Shown here one piece after another: positions 17,210 to 18,552 of a stretch of DNA of 18,552 nt. A program made the translations under genes and the position numbers. The notes below the pieces were generated by a model that did no database searches, was not told the origin of the DNA, and saw only the letters and a list, made by a program, of their open reading frames with translations. The stretch comes from Actinomycetes bacterium (lineage in GTDB: Bacteria; Actinomycetota; Actinomycetes; Propionibacteriales; Propionibacteriaceae): positions 1 to 18,552 of the forward strand of contig JAJYQH010000137.1 in the NCBI GenBank assembly GCA_021794705.1, given 5' to 3'. The first letter of the stretch is position 1; each line of letters begins with the position of its first letter.

Positions 17210-18421
17210 TCAGCCCCCGATCGCCGTCCTGAGTTGGGCGGCCAGGTCACCGCGGTCCTCGACGCGCACCTCGCCCAGTCCGCGCCACCGGGCCACCTCC
17301 CGGAGCTCCTCGGCGAGCTCCCCCGCGACCCGGTCCGCGGTCACCTCACGGCCGGGCTCGAGCCAGGCGGACCGCACGACGAGGGCGCCTCGGGAGCGGT
17401 CGGCCTTGAGGTCGACGCGGGCGACGAACGCGTCGCCGAGCCGGAACGGGTAGACGTAGTACCCGTACTGGCGCTGCGGCTCGGGGACGTAGATCTCGAT
17501 CCGGTAGAAGAGGTCGAACAGCCGGTGCGTCCGCTCCCGCTCGAAGACCAGCGAGTCGAACGGACTGACGATCGCGCGGGCCTCGATCCGGCGCGGCACG
17601 GTCGTCTCGTGCCACACCCACCGGCGTCCCGACCAGCCCTCGACCTCCACCGGACGCACCTCGCCGGACGCCTCGAGCCGGGCGATCGCCGCCCGGGTGG
17701 GGGCGATCCGCATCCGGAAGTAGTCGGCCAGGCACCGCTCGGAGAAGACGCCGAGGGCGCGGGCTGCGCGACGGGCGAGCTCGAGATGGGCATCCGGCTC
17801 GTCGGGGGTCTCGCGGCCGACGACGGCCGGCGGCAGCACCCTGTCCGGCAGGTCGTACACCCGCTCGAACTGCGGGTTCCGTCGCGCGGACGTGACGTTG
17901 CCCGTCCAGAAGTGCCATTCGAGGGCGGTCTTGACGGCCGACCAGTTCCACCCCCAGTGGTCGCGCCGGCGCACCTCCTCGTGCTCGATCTGGCGCGCGC
18001 TCAGCGGCCCCTCCTCGGTGATCGTGCGCAGGACGTCGTCGATGAGGCCGGGGTGTTGGTCGCGGACGCGGAGCACCCCCTTCCAGGCGTCCTCGTGCGC
18101 CCGCGCCATCTTCCAGCGGAGCGCCGGCTGCAGCTCGACGTCGATGAGGCTGGCGGCGTGGCCCCAGTACTCGAACAGGGTGCGCGGCGTGCGGCCGCTG
18201 AGGAGGTCGAAGGTGGTGACGTCGTAGGGACCCAGCCGGCTGAACAGCGGCAGGTAGTGGGCCCGCGCGAGCACGTTGATCGAGTCGATCTGCACCTGAG
18301 CCAGCCGCCCGAGCACCCGCCCGAGGTCACGGCGGGTGGGCGGCCGGGTGGGACGCGGCCGATCGAAGCCCTGGGCGGCGAGCGCCACTCGACGGGCCGC
18401 CGGCAAAGTCAACCGCTGCAT
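17210..18421 (-). CDS. YcaQ/AlkZ-like winged-helix DNA glycosylase (HTH_42)
   Basis: A 403-residue member of the HTH_42 family. E. coli YcaQ and Streptomyces AlkZ of this family excise alkylated or crosslinked bases from DNA. The catalytic motif QxD (Q44-I45-D46) is present in AQVQIDSINVLARAHYLPLFSRLG, as in YcaQ; AlkZ has QxQ instead. Tandem winged helices follow, with WGHAASLI (85-92) and the conserved AIVSPFDSLVFERERTHRLF segment (about 287-306). The C-terminal domain contains the family motif YGYYVYPF (318-325). Length is normal for YcaQ. The ATG at 18421 has no strong ribosome site, so it may be leaderless. It lies 160 bases upstream of secA on the same strand, but secA has its own candidate promoter. 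Repair of interstrand crosslinks or bulky adducts is inferred from the QxD subfamily. Confidence 0.87.
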   Translation of the reverse strand: MQRLTLPAARRVALAAQGFDRPRPTRPPTRRDLGRVLGRLAQVQIDSINVLARAHYLPLFSRLGPYDVTTFDLLSGRTPRTLFEYWGHAASLIDVELQPALRWKMARAHEDAWKGVLRVRDQHPGLIDDVLRTITEEGPLSARQIEHEEVRRRDHWGWNWSAVKTALEWHFWTGNVTSARRNPQFERVYDLPDRVLPPAVVGRETPDEPDAHLELARRAARALGVFSERCLADYFRMRIAPTRAAIARLEASGEVRPVEVEGWSGRRWVWHETTVPRRIEARAIVSPFDSLVFERERTHRLFDLFYRIEIYVPEPQRQYGYYVYPFRLGDAFVARVDLKADRSRGALVVRSAWLEPGREVTADRVAGELAEELREVARWRGLGEVRVEDRGDLAAQLRTAIGG

Positions 18422-18506
18422 GGGTCCGTCATACCAAACGGGGGCGACGTTCCCGACCTGCCCGGGACCGGGCTGGCACCCCGGCGGTGGATCCGGCCCG
18501 GGACGG

Positions 18507-18542
18507 CCGACTGCCGCCGGCCGGGTGGCCGGCGGCAGTCGG
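18507..18542. terminator. Strong 16-bp perfect hairpin, probable intrinsic terminator
   Basis: CCGACTGCCGCCGGCC (18507-18522) and its exact complement (18527-18542) flank the tetraloop GGGT. No T-run follows on either strand, as is usual for high-GC actinobacterial terminators. The YcaQ-like gene reads away from it, so it most likely ends a minus-strand gene lying beyond the right edge of the window. The 85 bases between it and base 18421 hold no gene and no clear promoter motif. Confidence 0.6.
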
Positions 18543-18552
18543 AGGGTCGCTA

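Overview
The window is compact, very GC-rich DNA with GTG starts, strong third-position G/C bias and actinobacterial gene families (Rv3235-like protein, DUF2505, DUF6912-like protein, 180-kDa-class NAD-glutamate dehydrogenase, MshA/MshB-like pair, SecA with a SEC-C tail). It reads as chromosomal DNA of an actinobacterium. I see no mobile element, CRISPR array, tRNA or rRNA. Genus cannot be fixed from sequence alone.

Layout from left to right: the arginine-rich C-terminal tail of a gene that starts outside the window (+); an NADPH:quinone oxidoreductase-like enzyme (+); converging on it, a trpS-kinase-like operon (-) headed by an untranslated leader; a divergent glycosyltransferase / LmbE-PIG-L deacetylase pair (+) with an ATGA overlap, resembling MshA and MshB of mycothiol synthesis; a giant NAD-glutamate dehydrogenase followed by a PHP phosphoesterase (-); a DUF2505 protein (+); an operon of a DUF6912-like protein, Ku and a 72-residue acidic protein (-); an Rv3235-like protein (+); secA (-); a YcaQ-like winged-helix DNA glycosylase (-); and a strong 16-bp hairpin at the right edge.

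The most striking element is in the 5' leader of trpS. A 22-codon reading frame with two adjacent Trp codons is followed by three mutually exclusive stem-loops, which is the architecture of a ribosome-mediated transcription attenuator. The TrpRS it controls belongs, by its motifs, to the divergent TrpRS class that includes Deinococcus TrpRS II and, as I recall, the inducible indolmycin-resistant Streptomyces TrpRS. Shortage of charged tRNA-Trp would thus raise production of this synthetase, and of the kinase-like protein encoded 19 bases downstream.

Other groupings are: thiol or glycoconjugate chemistry (GT4 plus deacetylase); nitrogen/carbon metabolism (GDH plus PHP phosphatase); DNA repair (Ku with two small partners, and the YcaQ-like glycosylase); and protein export (SecA). 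Genes are tightly packed, and four convergent pairs end within 3 to 13 bases of each other with no visible terminator between them.
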